Shown: piece by piece, positions 9,171 to 18,043 of the stretch
Numbering within the stretch: the stretch's first letter is position 1
Layout of the letters: the number at the start of each line of letters is the position of its first letter
Notes under the pieces: generated by a model
What the model was told of the DNA's origin: nothing
The model's database searches: none
Seen by the model: the letters and a program-made list of their open reading frames with translations, nothing else
Source: Candidatus Kapaibacterium sp.
GTDB lineage: Bacteria; Bacteroidota; Ignavibacteria; Kapaibacteriales; UBA2268
NCBI GenBank assembly: GCA_026418625.1
Contig: JAOABA010000046.1
Span: 1-64,000, forward strand
Direction of reading: 5' to 3'
Length of the DNA stretch: 64,000 nucleotides
Made by a program: the position numbers and the translations under genes

Positions 9171-9178
9171 TATCTTTG
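9171..9178 (+). promoter_or_regulatory. Candidate Bacteroidota -7 box for the ABC transporter gene
   Basis: TATCTTTG matches the TAnnTTTG element 31 bases before the ATG at 9210. No TTTG lies at the expected -33 distance, so this is a half match. It would give a 5' leader of about 25 bases. Confidence 0.45.
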
Positions 9179-9209
9179 CTTGACTGATTACTAAATTAGA
9201 GTAATATTT

Positions 9210-10727
9210 ATGAAAAATTATTTAAAAATTTGTCTGATCTTCCTAATATTTCTTTCTTTCCATGACTATTCTTTTGCTAATAAGAAAATTTTAAGGTGGG
9301 CGGCTGATGCCGAAGGAAACGCTCCTTATATTTTTCAGGATCCTAAAGTTCCAATAAATAATATTGGTTTTGAGGTTGATATCGTGAATGCAATTTGTAA
9401 GGAACTTGATAGAACACCAGTTTTTGTTCAAAATCAGTGGGATGGCTTAATTCCCGGTTTATATCGAAAGGATTATGACATTGCTATAAATGGCTTGGAA
9501 ATTACCGAAGATAGAAAGCAAAAAGTTCTTTTTAGCAAACCATATTACTTAACGTTTGAACAATTAGTTGTTCTGCAAAACGAAAACAGGATTAACAGCC
9601 TTGCTGATCTTGTTGGCAGAAAAGCAGGTGCCTTGAAGAATTCACTGGCAGAACGAATTCTTTTAGCAAAAGGGGGGATTGAAGTTCGAAGCTATGAAGG
9701 CGAAGTTAATGCTTTTCAGGATATGCTTAATGGACGAATTGATGCCTGCCTTGTAGATGCACCTATTGCTCTTTATTATGCTGCTTGGAATCCACAATAC
9801 AAACTTGTAGGTCAACCTATAGGAGAAATCTCTTATGGAATTGCTATTCGAAAAGAAGATACAACTTTGTATAATGATATTAATAGAGCTATTGACAAAA
9901 TTTCTAAATCAGGTGAATTAAGAAAAATATTAGAGCAATGGAATCTTTGGAATTATATGATGGCTATTTATCTTGATGATAAATCGGAATCTAATATTCC
10001 ACCCACTAAATATGAGGCATATCTAGCAGCACAAGGTAGGGAACTTGATTTCTGGGAACAAATGGAAAGATATGTCAGTTTTCTTCCGGTTTTTGGACAG
10101 GCTGCACTCGTAACTTTGGGCTTGTCTGTGGTTTCTATGCTTGTTGCAATAATTTTTGGGTTATTTGTTGCTTTAGTACGTGTTTATGCACCTCCACCTT
10201 TCTCAAAACTTGCAGTTATGTATATAGAAGTTATCAGAGGAACGCCATTATTAATTCAACTTCTAATTATTTTTTATACCCTTCCTACATTTGGAATAAA
10301 CCTGACACCTTTTTGGGCAGCTGTAATTGGACTTGGGCTTAATTATGCTGCTTACGAAGCTGAGAATTACAGAGCAGGGCTTTTTTCCGTTCATAAAGGG
10401 CAGATGGAAGCGGCTATATCTCTCGGAATGACTAAGAGTCAAGCATTAAGACATATTATTCTGCCTCAAGCTCTTAGATTAGTTCTTCCACCTGTTACAA
10501 ATGATTTTATTTCACTTTTGAAGGACTCTTCATTAGTTTCTGTCATTACAATGGTTGAATTAACCAAAGTTTATAACTATATCGCTTCAACCTATTTTGA
10601 TTTCTTTGGCACAGGTATTATTGTTGCTATTATTTACCTCCTTCTTGGATTACCATTTGTTAAATTTTCGAGGATGGCTGAAAAAAAGTTCAACATTGAT
10701 AAGAGTAAGTCAATGATGAATGTTTGA
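9210..10727 (+). CDS. Fused amino-acid ABC transporter binding protein and permease
   Basis: The 505-aa protein has a signal peptide (about residues 1-23), a family 3 periplasmic binding domain (about 28-250; GFEVDIVNAIC, NGLEITEDRKQKVLFSKPY, DACLVDAP) and a HisM/GlnP-type permease domain (about 290-495). The permease part has the ATPase-contact EAA loop (EAAISLGMTKSQALRHIILP) and the GTPLLIQ motif. Such fusions are known in polar amino-acid (GlnPQ-like) importers. Binding residues do not allow one amino acid to be named. No ATPase gene is next to it, so the partner must be encoded elsewhere. An 87-base gap separates it from the next gene. Confidence 0.88.
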   Translation: MKNYLKICLIFLIFLSFHDYSFANKKILRWAADAEGNAPYIFQDPKVPINNIGFEVDIVNAICKELDRTPVFVQNQWDGLIPGLYRKDYDIAINGLEITEDRKQKVLFSKPYYLTFEQLVVLQNENRINSLADLVGRKAGALKNSLAERILLAKGGIEVRSYEGEVNAFQDMLNGRIDACLVDAPIALYYAAWNPQYKLVGQPIGEISYGIAIRKEDTTLYNDINRAIDKISKSGELRKILEQWNLWNYMMAIYLDDKSESNIPPTKYEAYLAAQGRELDFWEQMERYVSFLPVFGQAALVTLGLSVVSMLVAIIFGLFVALVRVYAPPPFSKLAVMYIEVIRGTPLLIQLLIIFYTLPTFGINLTPFWAAVIGLGLNYAAYEAENYRAGLFSVHKGQMEAAISLGMTKSQALRHIILPQALRLVLPPVTNDFISLLKDSSLVSVITMVELTKVYNYIASTYFDFFGTGIIVAIIYLLLGLPFVKFSRMAEKKFNIDKSKSMMNV

Positions 10728-10814
10728 AAAATAAAAGATTACAAATTTTGTCTTATTTGACGATAATTTTCTTTGTTTAATTAATTTCTGATTATTTTAA
10801 TTTTAGGCGAAAAT

Positions 10815-12161
10815 ATGAAGAGATATGTCATTTTTTTGATGCTTTTGTGTCTTGGAGTTGAATTATATGCTCAAAAAATGAAACCACCAAGCGTAAACCC
10901 TAATATCCGAAAGGCAAGATTAGGCTACAATAATATTGAGGAAGCCCTACCTGAAGCTGCTACTTTGAAGAATTTAATTATTATGAATAAAAGACTTAAA
11001 GTAATACCTGAAACCATAAGTGAATTCAAGGAACTTGAATCAATTGACCTAAGTGGTAATCAACTGACAGAGCTTCCGGCTGGCTTCAAGGAGTTAAAAA
11101 AATTACGTGTTGTCATATTAAACCGAAATGCTTTTACCGAGTTTCCTAAAGTTCTTACTGAGCTTGAAAATATTGAAGTTCTTGATTTGTCCAATAACAA
11201 GATTGCTTCAATCAGTAAAGAGATTGAAAATTTGAAAAATTTAAGAAATCTCAAACTTTCAATGAATAAATTAAGCGATATCCCTCCTGAGATTGGAAAA
11301 TTAGCTAATCTCACAGACTTAATTCTTGATGACAATGAATTTGAAACTTTTCCAATTAATATTACTAAATTAAACTCTGTTACTACTCTGGGACTTAGCA
11401 ATAACAAATTAAAAGAATTAAGCCCAGAAATTGGAAAAATGACAAATATTAGAAAATTAAATCTAAAAAACAACAAAATTACCTCAATTCCAAAAGAAAT
11501 TTCTAAAATCAAATCACTCGAATTTCTGGAATTAGAAAATAATTTATTAACAACTTTACCGAATGAATTTGGACAATTGAGTGAATTAAAACAATTATCA
11601 TTAGGAGAAAATGAAATTCTAAAATTGCCCGAAAGTATTGGGCTTCTGACAAAACTTCAAAATCTCGATTTCAGTGATAATCGAGCTGAAAATATACCGG
11701 CTGAAATTGGAAAATTAACCAACTTAGTTCAACTTGAACTAAAAAATTGTATTATAAAATCATTTCCTAAAACTTTCTCTCAACTTGTTAATCTAAAATC
11801 CTTGAATCTAAGCAATTGTGGTTTGACGGAATTTCCGAAAGAAATTACTGATATGAAAATGCTGATAACGTTAGATATTAGCAGAAATAAACTGAAATCA
11901 ATACCTTCAACCATTGAAAAAATGGTTTCATTGCAGACTTTGAAAATGGATAATAACGAAATTGAATCATTACCAAAAGAAATCACCAAACTTCCAGCTC
12001 TAAGGACTATTTTTCTTAATTTTAATAAATTGAAAACTTTACCGGAAGATATAGAAAAAATGCCAGAGCTTAAAGTTCTTCAAATGAGAAAAAACGAATT
12101 CAGTGACGAAGAAAAAGAAGCCATAAAGAATAGGCTTCCAAACGTCAGATTGTCACTATAG
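10815..12161 (+). CDS. Secreted leucine-rich repeat protein, 17 repeats
   Basis: The 448-aa protein has a signal peptide ending near ELYAQ (residue 20), then 17 leucine-rich repeats from about residue 51 to the C-terminus. Sixteen have exactly 23 residues, with the pattern LxxLxLxxNxLxxLPxxIxxLxx. There is no C-terminal sorting domain, lipobox or transmembrane helix, so it is probably periplasmic or released. LRR solenoids bind proteins, but the partner is unknown. An ORF of 150 codons on the other strand is only the repeat pattern read backwards. Confidence 0.85.
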   Translation: MKRYVIFLMLLCLGVELYAQKMKPPSVNPNIRKARLGYNNIEEALPEAATLKNLIIMNKRLKVIPETISEFKELESIDLSGNQLTELPAGFKELKKLRVVILNRNAFTEFPKVLTELENIEVLDLSNNKIASISKEIENLKNLRNLKLSMNKLSDIPPEIGKLANLTDLILDDNEFETFPINITKLNSVTTLGLSNNKLKELSPEIGKMTNIRKLNLKNNKITSIPKEISKIKSLEFLELENNLLTTLPNEFGQLSELKQLSLGENEILKLPESIGLLTKLQNLDFSDNRAENIPAEIGKLTNLVQLELKNCIIKSFPKTFSQLVNLKSLNLSNCGLTEFPKEITDMKMLITLDISRNKLKSIPSTIEKMVSLQTLKMDNNEIESLPKEITKLPALRTIFLNFNKLKTLPEDIEKMPELKVLQMRKNEFSDEEKEAIKNRLPNVRLSL

Positions 12162-12169
12162 ACTGGCAA

Positions 12170-12177
12170 TATTTTTG
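12170..12177 (+). promoter_or_regulatory. Possible -7 box upstream of ppk1
   Basis: TATTTTTG matches TAnnTTTG 37 bases before the ppk1 start, with a TTG 17 bases further upstream. In such AT-rich DNA a chance match is possible. Confidence 0.3.
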
Positions 12178-12213
12178 CTGTAAACAAATTATTTTAATAA
12201 TAATATCTTTAAA

Positions 12214-14343
12214 ATGGAACCGGGTCAGGATGACATATTACTAAAGCCGGGCTTAAAGCTCTTTTTTAATAGGGAATTAAGTCTCATCGAATTTAATAAG
12301 CGTGTTCTTGCTGAAGCTGAATCACCCGAACATCCTCTTTTGGAAAGATTAAAATTTATCTCGATTTTCAGCTCTAATCAAGATGAATTCTTTATGATTA
12401 GAGTTGCTGGGTTGAAGAATCAAAAGCAAGCGGGTGTTGTTGAGCTTTCAACTGATGGAATGACTCCTCAAGAGCAATTGAAGGAAATCAGAAAAAGACT
12501 TATACCCCTTTATGAAAAACAAACCAAGATATTACTTGAAGATATCATTCCTGCATTAGAAAAGGAAGGAGTCTTTTTTCATAACTACCGTGATTTGTCA
12601 GACGAAGAGAAAGAAGAACTTAATAAATTCTTTTGTCAATCAGTATTACCTGTTTTAACTCCTCTTAGTCTCGACCCAGCTCATCCTTTCCCACGACTTA
12701 TTAATCGTAGTCTTAATATTGTTTTTGCAATTAATGATAAACATAAAAAATTTGATGAAAGAAAAATAGCTTTTATTCAATTGCCCTCATTTTTACCAAG
12801 ATTTGTAAGGATTAACAGAAATTCCGGTTATCATTTTGTTTTGATTGAACAAATCATAAAAGCTAAAGCACAAGTTTTGTTCCCGGGTTTAGAGATTATA
12901 ACAGCACATACATTCAGAGTTACACGGGATGCTGACATCGAAATAGCTGAGGATGAAGCTGAAGATTTGTTAGATGAGATTGCTGAGCAAATCAAGCATA
13001 GGAAATGGGGAACGGCTGCAGTCAGACTTGAAGTAAGCGGTAGAATGCCACATTATTTGGTTGAACTACTAAGACAGTCTCTTGAACTTGAAGAAGATGA
13101 TGTTTATATTCTTAACCGTCCCCTGAATTTACCTGATTTTATGCAATTGGTAAAACTGGATATTCGACATTTGAAAGATCCACCTTTTCAAACTCGTATT
13201 CTACCGGAATTACAGGGTGTGAACAAAAATATATTTTCTGCAATCAGCGAAAAGGACTTATTAGTTCATCACCCATTTGATTCTTTTACCAATAGCGTTC
13301 TTAGATTCGTCAACGAAGCAGCGGATGATCCAGATGTTCTTGCTATTAAAATTACTTTATATCGGACAGGCACAAATTCACCAGTAGTTGAAGCACTCAA
13401 AAGGGCTGCTGAAAAAGGGAAAGAAGTAACAGCCTTTGTTGAACTTAAAGCAAGATTTGACGAAGAAAGTAATATTCATTGGGCTCGTGAACTTGAGCAA
13501 GTTGGTGTTCATGTTATCTATGGAATTCTTGGTTTGAAAACCCATTGCAAAGTTCTCTTAGTTGTTCGAAGAGAGCATAATATTTTGAAAACTTACGTTC
13601 ACCTTGCCACTGGTAATTATAATCAAATAACAGCAAGGCTTTACACTGATATCGGTCTTTTTACTGCAAATAGCGAAATAGCATCCGAAGTGATTCATTT
13701 GTTTAACTATTTAACAGGGTATTCCTATTACAAAGAATGGAAACATTTATTGGTTGCTCCGATAAATTTAAGGCAAAGTATAATCAGTCTGATTAACCGA
13801 GAAGCTGAATTGCATACTCCTGACAATCCGGGTTTTATATTTGCAAAGATGAATTCCATAGCCCATGATGAAGTAACAAAAGCTTTATATAGAGCTTCAA
13901 TTAAGGGGGTTAAGATTAACTTAATTGTTCGTGGCGTTTGTTGTTTGAGACCCGGTCTTGAAGGAATTAGCGAAAATATTGAAGTCCGAAGCATATTAGG
14001 CAGATTTCTTGAGCATTCAAGAATTTTTATGTTCAAAAATGCCGGAAATCCTGAATTTTATTTATCAAGTGCAGATTGGATGACCAGAAATCTTCACAGA
14101 CGTGTAGAAGTTGCCTTCCCGGTTTATGATGAAAATATAAAAAAAGAACTTCACGATATATTAAACATTTACTGGAGGGATAACACTAAATCTTGGCGTT
14201 TACTTCCTGATGGTAATTATGAAAAAATTACTCCAAAGAATGGTGCTGCACCTTTTTCGGCTCAGGAATTCCTTCTTAAGCGCATAGAGAAAGCAAGAAA
14301 AAAAATACCACAAAAAATATTGCATTTTTTTAAATCTCAATAA
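12214..14343 (+). CDS. ppk1: Polyphosphate kinase 1
   Basis: The 709-aa protein covers all PPK1 domains. The N-terminal domain carries FFNRELSLIEFNKRVL and SNQDEFFMIRV; the head domain follows; and there are two phospholipase-D-like C-terminal domains. The phosphohistidine is H444 in GLKTHCK, and a second essential histidine is in FLEHSRIF. The enzyme reversibly polymerises ATP gamma-phosphate into polyphosphate at the membrane. Length is normal. No exopolyphosphatase gene is adjacent. The gene is 52 bases after the LRR gene. Confidence 0.96.
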   Translation: MEPGQDDILLKPGLKLFFNRELSLIEFNKRVLAEAESPEHPLLERLKFISIFSSNQDEFFMIRVAGLKNQKQAGVVELSTDGMTPQEQLKEIRKRLIPLYEKQTKILLEDIIPALEKEGVFFHNYRDLSDEEKEELNKFFCQSVLPVLTPLSLDPAHPFPRLINRSLNIVFAINDKHKKFDERKIAFIQLPSFLPRFVRINRNSGYHFVLIEQIIKAKAQVLFPGLEIITAHTFRVTRDADIEIAEDEAEDLLDEIAEQIKHRKWGTAAVRLEVSGRMPHYLVELLRQSLELEEDDVYILNRPLNLPDFMQLVKLDIRHLKDPPFQTRILPELQGVNKNIFSAISEKDLLVHHPFDSFTNSVLRFVNEAADDPDVLAIKITLYRTGTNSPVVEALKRAAEKGKEVTAFVELKARFDEESNIHWARELEQVGVHVIYGILGLKTHCKVLLVVRREHNILKTYVHLATGNYNQITARLYTDIGLFTANSEIASEVIHLFNYLTGYSYYKEWKHLLVAPINLRQSIISLINREAELHTPDNPGFIFAKMNSIAHDEVTKALYRASIKGVKINLIVRGVCCLRPGLEGISENIEVRSILGRFLEHSRIFMFKNAGNPEFYLSSADWMTRNLHRRVEVAFPVYDENIKKELHDILNIYWRDNTKSWRLLPDGNYEKITPKNGAAPFSAQEFLLKRIEKARKKIPQKILHFFKSQ

Positions 14344-14351
14344 TATATTTG
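14344..14351 (+). promoter_or_regulatory. Candidate promoter of the M48 protease pair
   Basis: TATATTTG lies just after the ppk1 stop, 61 bases before the first M48 start. A TTG lies 21 bases upstream, close to the Bacteroidota TTTG-N19-21-TAnnTTTG layout. Confidence 0.45.
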
Positions 14352-14412
14352 CAATGTTACTCAAATATTCTTATTTTTCTTTAATTGTTTAAAATAATTT
14401 ATAAGGATTTTT

Positions 14413-15234
14413 ATGGCTAAAAATGTTATTTTCAGAAAAAAAATAAATCTTTTAATTATTATAATTTCATTTTTCACTTTATATGCCTGTGAAGATGGAA
14501 AAGTTAACATTTTCAGTGTTGAGGACGATGCTAACTTAGGTAAGCAAATTGATGCTGAAATTCGAAGTAAACCCGGTGAATATCCAATATATAATTATTT
14601 TGAGCCAAATCAATATGTTCAAAACATCGTAACAGAAATAATCAATTCACCCTTTGTTAAATATAGATCATATTTTCCATATAAAGTTCAAATCCTTAAC
14701 GATGACAAAGTCGTAAATGCTTTTTGCACTCCGGGTGGTTATATTTATGTTTATACTGGTTTAATCAAATTTCTTGATAATGAAGCGACTCTGGCAGGTG
14801 TTCTCGGGCACGAAATTGCTCACGCAGAAAGAAGGCACGGAACAAATAGAATGACTAAAGCTTATGGCATTCAGGTTCTTTTGAGTATCGCTCTTGGTAA
14901 TAATCCTTCACAAGTTGAGCAGATAGCTGCAAATTTATTTTCAGGTTTGTATTTGATGAAAAACAGTCGAGATGATGAATACGAATCCGATGAATATTCA
15001 TTTAAGTATTTGCAGACCACTCAGTGGTATCCGGGTGCGATAAAATTCTTCTTTGAAAAGGTAAAAAAAGATGAGAGTAGTCCATTCTTTGAAGTTCTTT
15101 TGTCAACCCATCCAATGCCAGAAGATAGGCTTAATGCAATAAATAAAATGATTATTGATAATAAAATTGGTGAACCTAATGAAATGAACCTTCAATCAAT
15201 CAAATACAAGAATTTTCTAAAAAGTTTGCCATAA
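14413..15234 (+). CDS. M48-family metalloprotease lipoprotein, copy 1
   Basis: The 273-aa protein has an N-terminal hydrophobic segment ending in a lipobox-like LYAC. The zinc motif HEIAH is at residues 133-137, followed by the downstream Glu-containing segment DDEYESDEYSF. The order and the NAFCTPGGYIYVYTGL block match small M48 (BepA/LoiP-like) peptidases that act on misfolded outer-membrane proteins. RBS AAGGA precedes the ATG. It is followed 8 bases later by a clear paralogue, so this is a tandem duplication. Confidence 0.88.
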   Translation: MAKNVIFRKKINLLIIIISFFTLYACEDGKVNIFSVEDDANLGKQIDAEIRSKPGEYPIYNYFEPNQYVQNIVTEIINSPFVKYRSYFPYKVQILNDDKVVNAFCTPGGYIYVYTGLIKFLDNEATLAGVLGHEIAHAERRHGTNRMTKAYGIQVLLSIALGNNPSQVEQIAANLFSGLYLMKNSRDDEYESDEYSFKYLQTTQWYPGAIKFFFEKVKKDESSPFFEVLLSTHPMPEDRLNAINKMIIDNKIGEPNEMNLQSIKYKNFLKSLP

Positions 15235-15242
15235 ATTTTAAT

Positions 15243-16109
15243 ATGAATTCTGTTTTTAAAAAAATATTATTCATTTTCTTTGTTGTATTTTTATTCCTTT
15301 CCTGTAGTCAGATTAAAAATATTACTTTTGATGATGTAGTTAAGGTTGGGAAAAAAATTGAGAAAGACACTGCTGTATTAAAGCTTTTTAGTGTTGAAAA
15401 TGATGTAGCACTTGGACAAAAACTCGATGAAGAAATGAAACGAAATCCAAAGGATTATCCTTTTTACATTTATAATCAACCAATTCAATATTTACAGGAC
15501 ATTGTCAATAAAATTATTTCTTCTCCTTTGATAAAATATCGCAATATTTTTAAATATAAGGTTCAGATTATTGCCGATGATAATGTAATAAATGCTTTTT
15601 GCACTCCCGGTGGATATATTTATGTTTATACTGGTTTAATACGTTCGTTGAAGAATGAGGCATCACTTGCAGCAGTTCTTGCACACGAGATAGCCCATGC
15701 AGAGCTTCGTCACGCAAAGAACAGAATGTTAAAAGCTTATGGTGTTGATTTAATCAAAAGCATTATTGTTGGTGAAAATCCAGATAAATTAAAAGAAATG
15801 GCAGGTAATTTCTTTTCTGGGACTTATCTGATGAAAAACAGTCGTGATGATGAATACGAATCTGATGAATATTCTTTTAAATATCTTCAATCAACTCAAT
15901 GGTATCCCGGTGCTATTAAGTATTTTTTTGATGTTATCAAATCCGATGTTAAACCGGATTTTGTCGAACGATTGAAAGATACACATCCTATTCCTCAAGA
16001 AAGAATTGAAAACATAGATAAAATGCTTAAAGATGCTGGTATAAAAAATCCAGATGAAAAGAGCTTAAGAACAATGGAATATAAGTTATTTGTTAAGACT
16101 ATGCCTTAA
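15243..16109 (+). CDS. M48-family metalloprotease lipoprotein, copy 2
   Basis: The 288-aa paralogue of the preceding gene shares the NAFCTPGGYIYVYTGL block, zinc motif H148-E-I-A-H152 and the ligand region DDEYESDEYSFKYL. It begins with a signal and lipobox-like FLSC. It differs by a longer, charged N-terminal spacer. Both copies keep catalytic residues, so neither looks decayed. Both probably work in the periplasm on envelope proteins (family knowledge); the division of labour is unknown. Confidence 0.88.
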   Translation: MNSVFKKILFIFFVVFLFLSCSQIKNITFDDVVKVGKKIEKDTAVLKLFSVENDVALGQKLDEEMKRNPKDYPFYIYNQPIQYLQDIVNKIISSPLIKYRNIFKYKVQIIADDNVINAFCTPGGYIYVYTGLIRSLKNEASLAAVLAHEIAHAELRHAKNRMLKAYGVDLIKSIIVGENPDKLKEMAGNFFSGTYLMKNSRDDEYESDEYSFKYLQSTQWYPGAIKYFFDVIKSDVKPDFVERLKDTHPIPQERIENIDKMLKDAGIKNPDEKSLRTMEYKLFVKTMP

Positions 16110-16129
16110 AAAACCTAAAAACCACTTAA

Positions 16130-16930
16130 ATGACAGCTTTCGAAAAATATTTATATGTAAAAAATATTAATAAATCCATTTTGTGCGTGGGTTTAGACCC
16201 TGTTTTGGAAAAGTTGCCCGTTATTCTGAAAAAAGAAGTTAATTCGATTTATATTTTTTGTAGGGATATTATCGAAGCCACAAAAAATATGGTTTGTGGA
16301 TATAAGTTAAATTTTGCATTTTTCGAACAATTTGGTGTTGAAGGATATGAAATTTTAAAAAGGCTTTTTGATTTAATCCCCAATGATTTGATAAAAATAG
16401 CAGATGCTAAGAGGGCTGACATAGGAAACACTTCAAAAGCCTATGCAAAGTCTATTTTTGATTACTTTATGGCAGATGCGATTACTGTCAATCCTTATAT
16501 GGGTTTCGATTCGCTATCTCCTTTTTTTGATTACAGTGATAAAATTGTCTTCATTTTGGCTTTGACTTCAAACCCGGGTTCTCAAAATTTCCAGAAGAAA
16601 ATTATTAACGAGAAGCCCCTTTACCAATTAGTAATTGAAGACTCAATAAATTGGGGAAATTCAAAAAATACTGGTTTTGTGGTTGGTGCTACTCATCCGA
16701 AAGAACTTGTATTGATAAGAAAAATAGTTCCTGATAATATTCTACTGATACCCGGAATAGGAGCCCAAGGAGGAGACATAGAGGCAATTATTAAAGCTAA
16801 CAATAATGGACCGGCGATAATAAATGTATCAAGATCTGTTATTTTTTCTTCATCGGAAAAGGATTATGCTGAATCAGCTGCACAAGAGGTTAAAAAATTA
16901 AACAAAATTATTAATAATTTTTCTAAATGA
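16130..16930 (+). CDS. pyrF: Orotidine 5'-phosphate decarboxylase
   Basis: The 266-aa protein has the active-site block DAKRADIGNT (K94 region), LCVGLDP at the N-terminus, and TVNPYMG and GATHPKEL further on. Length and motif spacing fit the longer PyrF subgroup (about 270 aa). It makes UMP in the last step of pyrimidine synthesis. No other pyr genes are adjacent. It starts 20 bases after the protease gene and ends 7 bases before ychF, so it may be co-transcribed with both. Confidence 0.94.
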   Translation: MTAFEKYLYVKNINKSILCVGLDPVLEKLPVILKKEVNSIYIFCRDIIEATKNMVCGYKLNFAFFEQFGVEGYEILKRLFDLIPNDLIKIADAKRADIGNTSKAYAKSIFDYFMADAITVNPYMGFDSLSPFFDYSDKIVFILALTSNPGSQNFQKKIINEKPLYQLVIEDSINWGNSKNTGFVVGATHPKELVLIRKIVPDNILLIPGIGAQGGDIEAIIKANNNGPAIINVSRSVIFSSSEKDYAESAAQEVKKLNKIINNFSK

Positions 16931-16937
16931 GGTTTTA

Positions 16938-18023
16938 ATGCAAATAGGAATAGTTGGACTTCCTTATTCTGGTAAAACAACTTTTTTTCAAACCCTAACA
17001 GAAACTCATTTCGACCCTAATGTTTTACAAAAGAAGGATGTTAATCAAGCTATAATTAAGGTCCCCGACGAAAGATTAGATAAATTAACAGAAATATTTA
17101 ACCCAAAAAGGAAAGTAAATGCCACAATAGAAATTGTTGACCTTGTTGGAATCCAAAAACCCGAACCCGGTCATTCAGCATTTACCACACAGTTTTTATC
17201 TAAAGTTAGAACGAATGATGCCTTAATACACGTAGTTCGTGGTTTTGAAGATGAGTCTGTTCCACATATTGAAGGCTCGATTGATTTACTACGGGACATT
17301 AAAACATTCGAAGAAGAGCTAATTTTTTCTGATATGGCTTTTGCCGAATCTAAACTTGAAAAATTAGAAAAAGATATTCAAAAACAAAAAACTAAAGATC
17401 AAGCCATAAAAGAAATTTCTATCATAAAAAAATGGAATGAAGTGCTTAGCGAAGGAAAAGCGCTAAGGGAACTCGAATTCGATCCTGATGAACAGAAACT
17501 AATAAGGAATTATCAATTACTGTCAGCAAAACCACTTCTAATAGCATTAAATCTCAATGAGTCGGATATTCCCCAAAAAGATGAGATTGTAAAAAAAATC
17601 AGCAGCAATTTTAATGGTAAAAACATTAGAATTGAACCTTTTTTTGCAAAAATCGAAATGGAGCTTGCTCAACTTTCTGATGATGAAAAAGCTGTTTTTA
17701 TGGAAGAATATGGTCTGGAAGACTCTGCTATTACAAGACTGATTAAAAGTGCTTATGATTTACTTGGGTTACAATCATTTTTTACTGTTGGTGAGGACGA
17801 ATGTCGCGCTTGGACTATAAAAAAGGGTATGACCGCTCAAGAGTCTGCCGGTGTAATCCATACTGATTTTTATAATAAATTTATTAGAGCTGAAGTTGTT
17901 CATTACAAAGAATTTCTTGAATGCGGTTCTTTTGCTAAATGCAAGGAAAAAGGCTACTTTCGCCTCGAAGGAAAGGAATATATAGTTAAAGATGGTGATA
18001 TTATGCATATAAGACACGGATAA
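16938..18023 (+). CDS. ychF: YchF/Obg-family P-loop protein with altered Walker A
   Basis: The 361-aa protein has the YchF plan: an N-terminal P-loop domain, the VPDERLDKL and ALIHVVRGFED blocks, a helical insert (about residues 130-200), a NLNE nucleotide-specificity motif and a C-terminal TGS-like domain ending GDIMHIRHG. The canonical YchF P-loop GLPNVGKS reads GLPYSGKT here, and the switch region (VDLVGIQKPEPGHS) is shorter and lacks the usual glycine-rich end. It may be a divergent lineage version or a second paralogue. YchF proteins bind ribosomes and hydrolyse ATP or GTP. Confidence 0.85.
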   Translation: MQIGIVGLPYSGKTTFFQTLTETHFDPNVLQKKDVNQAIIKVPDERLDKLTEIFNPKRKVNATIEIVDLVGIQKPEPGHSAFTTQFLSKVRTNDALIHVVRGFEDESVPHIEGSIDLLRDIKTFEEELIFSDMAFAESKLEKLEKDIQKQKTKDQAIKEISIIKKWNEVLSEGKALRELEFDPDEQKLIRNYQLLSAKPLLIALNLNESDIPQKDEIVKKISSNFNGKNIRIEPFFAKIEMELAQLSDDEKAVFMEEYGLEDSAITRLIKSAYDLLGLQSFFTVGEDECRAWTIKKGMTAQESAGVIHTDFYNKFIRAEVVHYKEFLECGSFAKCKEKGYFRLEGKEYIVKDGDIMHIRHG

Positions 18024-18043
18024 TCAATATATTTTTTATAAAT

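Noticed and set aside
11060-11512. 150-codon ORF on the minus strand within the LRR gene
   Set aside because: It is the complement of a regular Leu/Asn/Lys repeat and has no RBS or recognisable domain.
10960-12150. Regular DNA repeats that could suggest a CRISPR or satellite array
   Set aside because: The period is 69 bases, coding for 23-residue LRR units with drifting DNA sequence.
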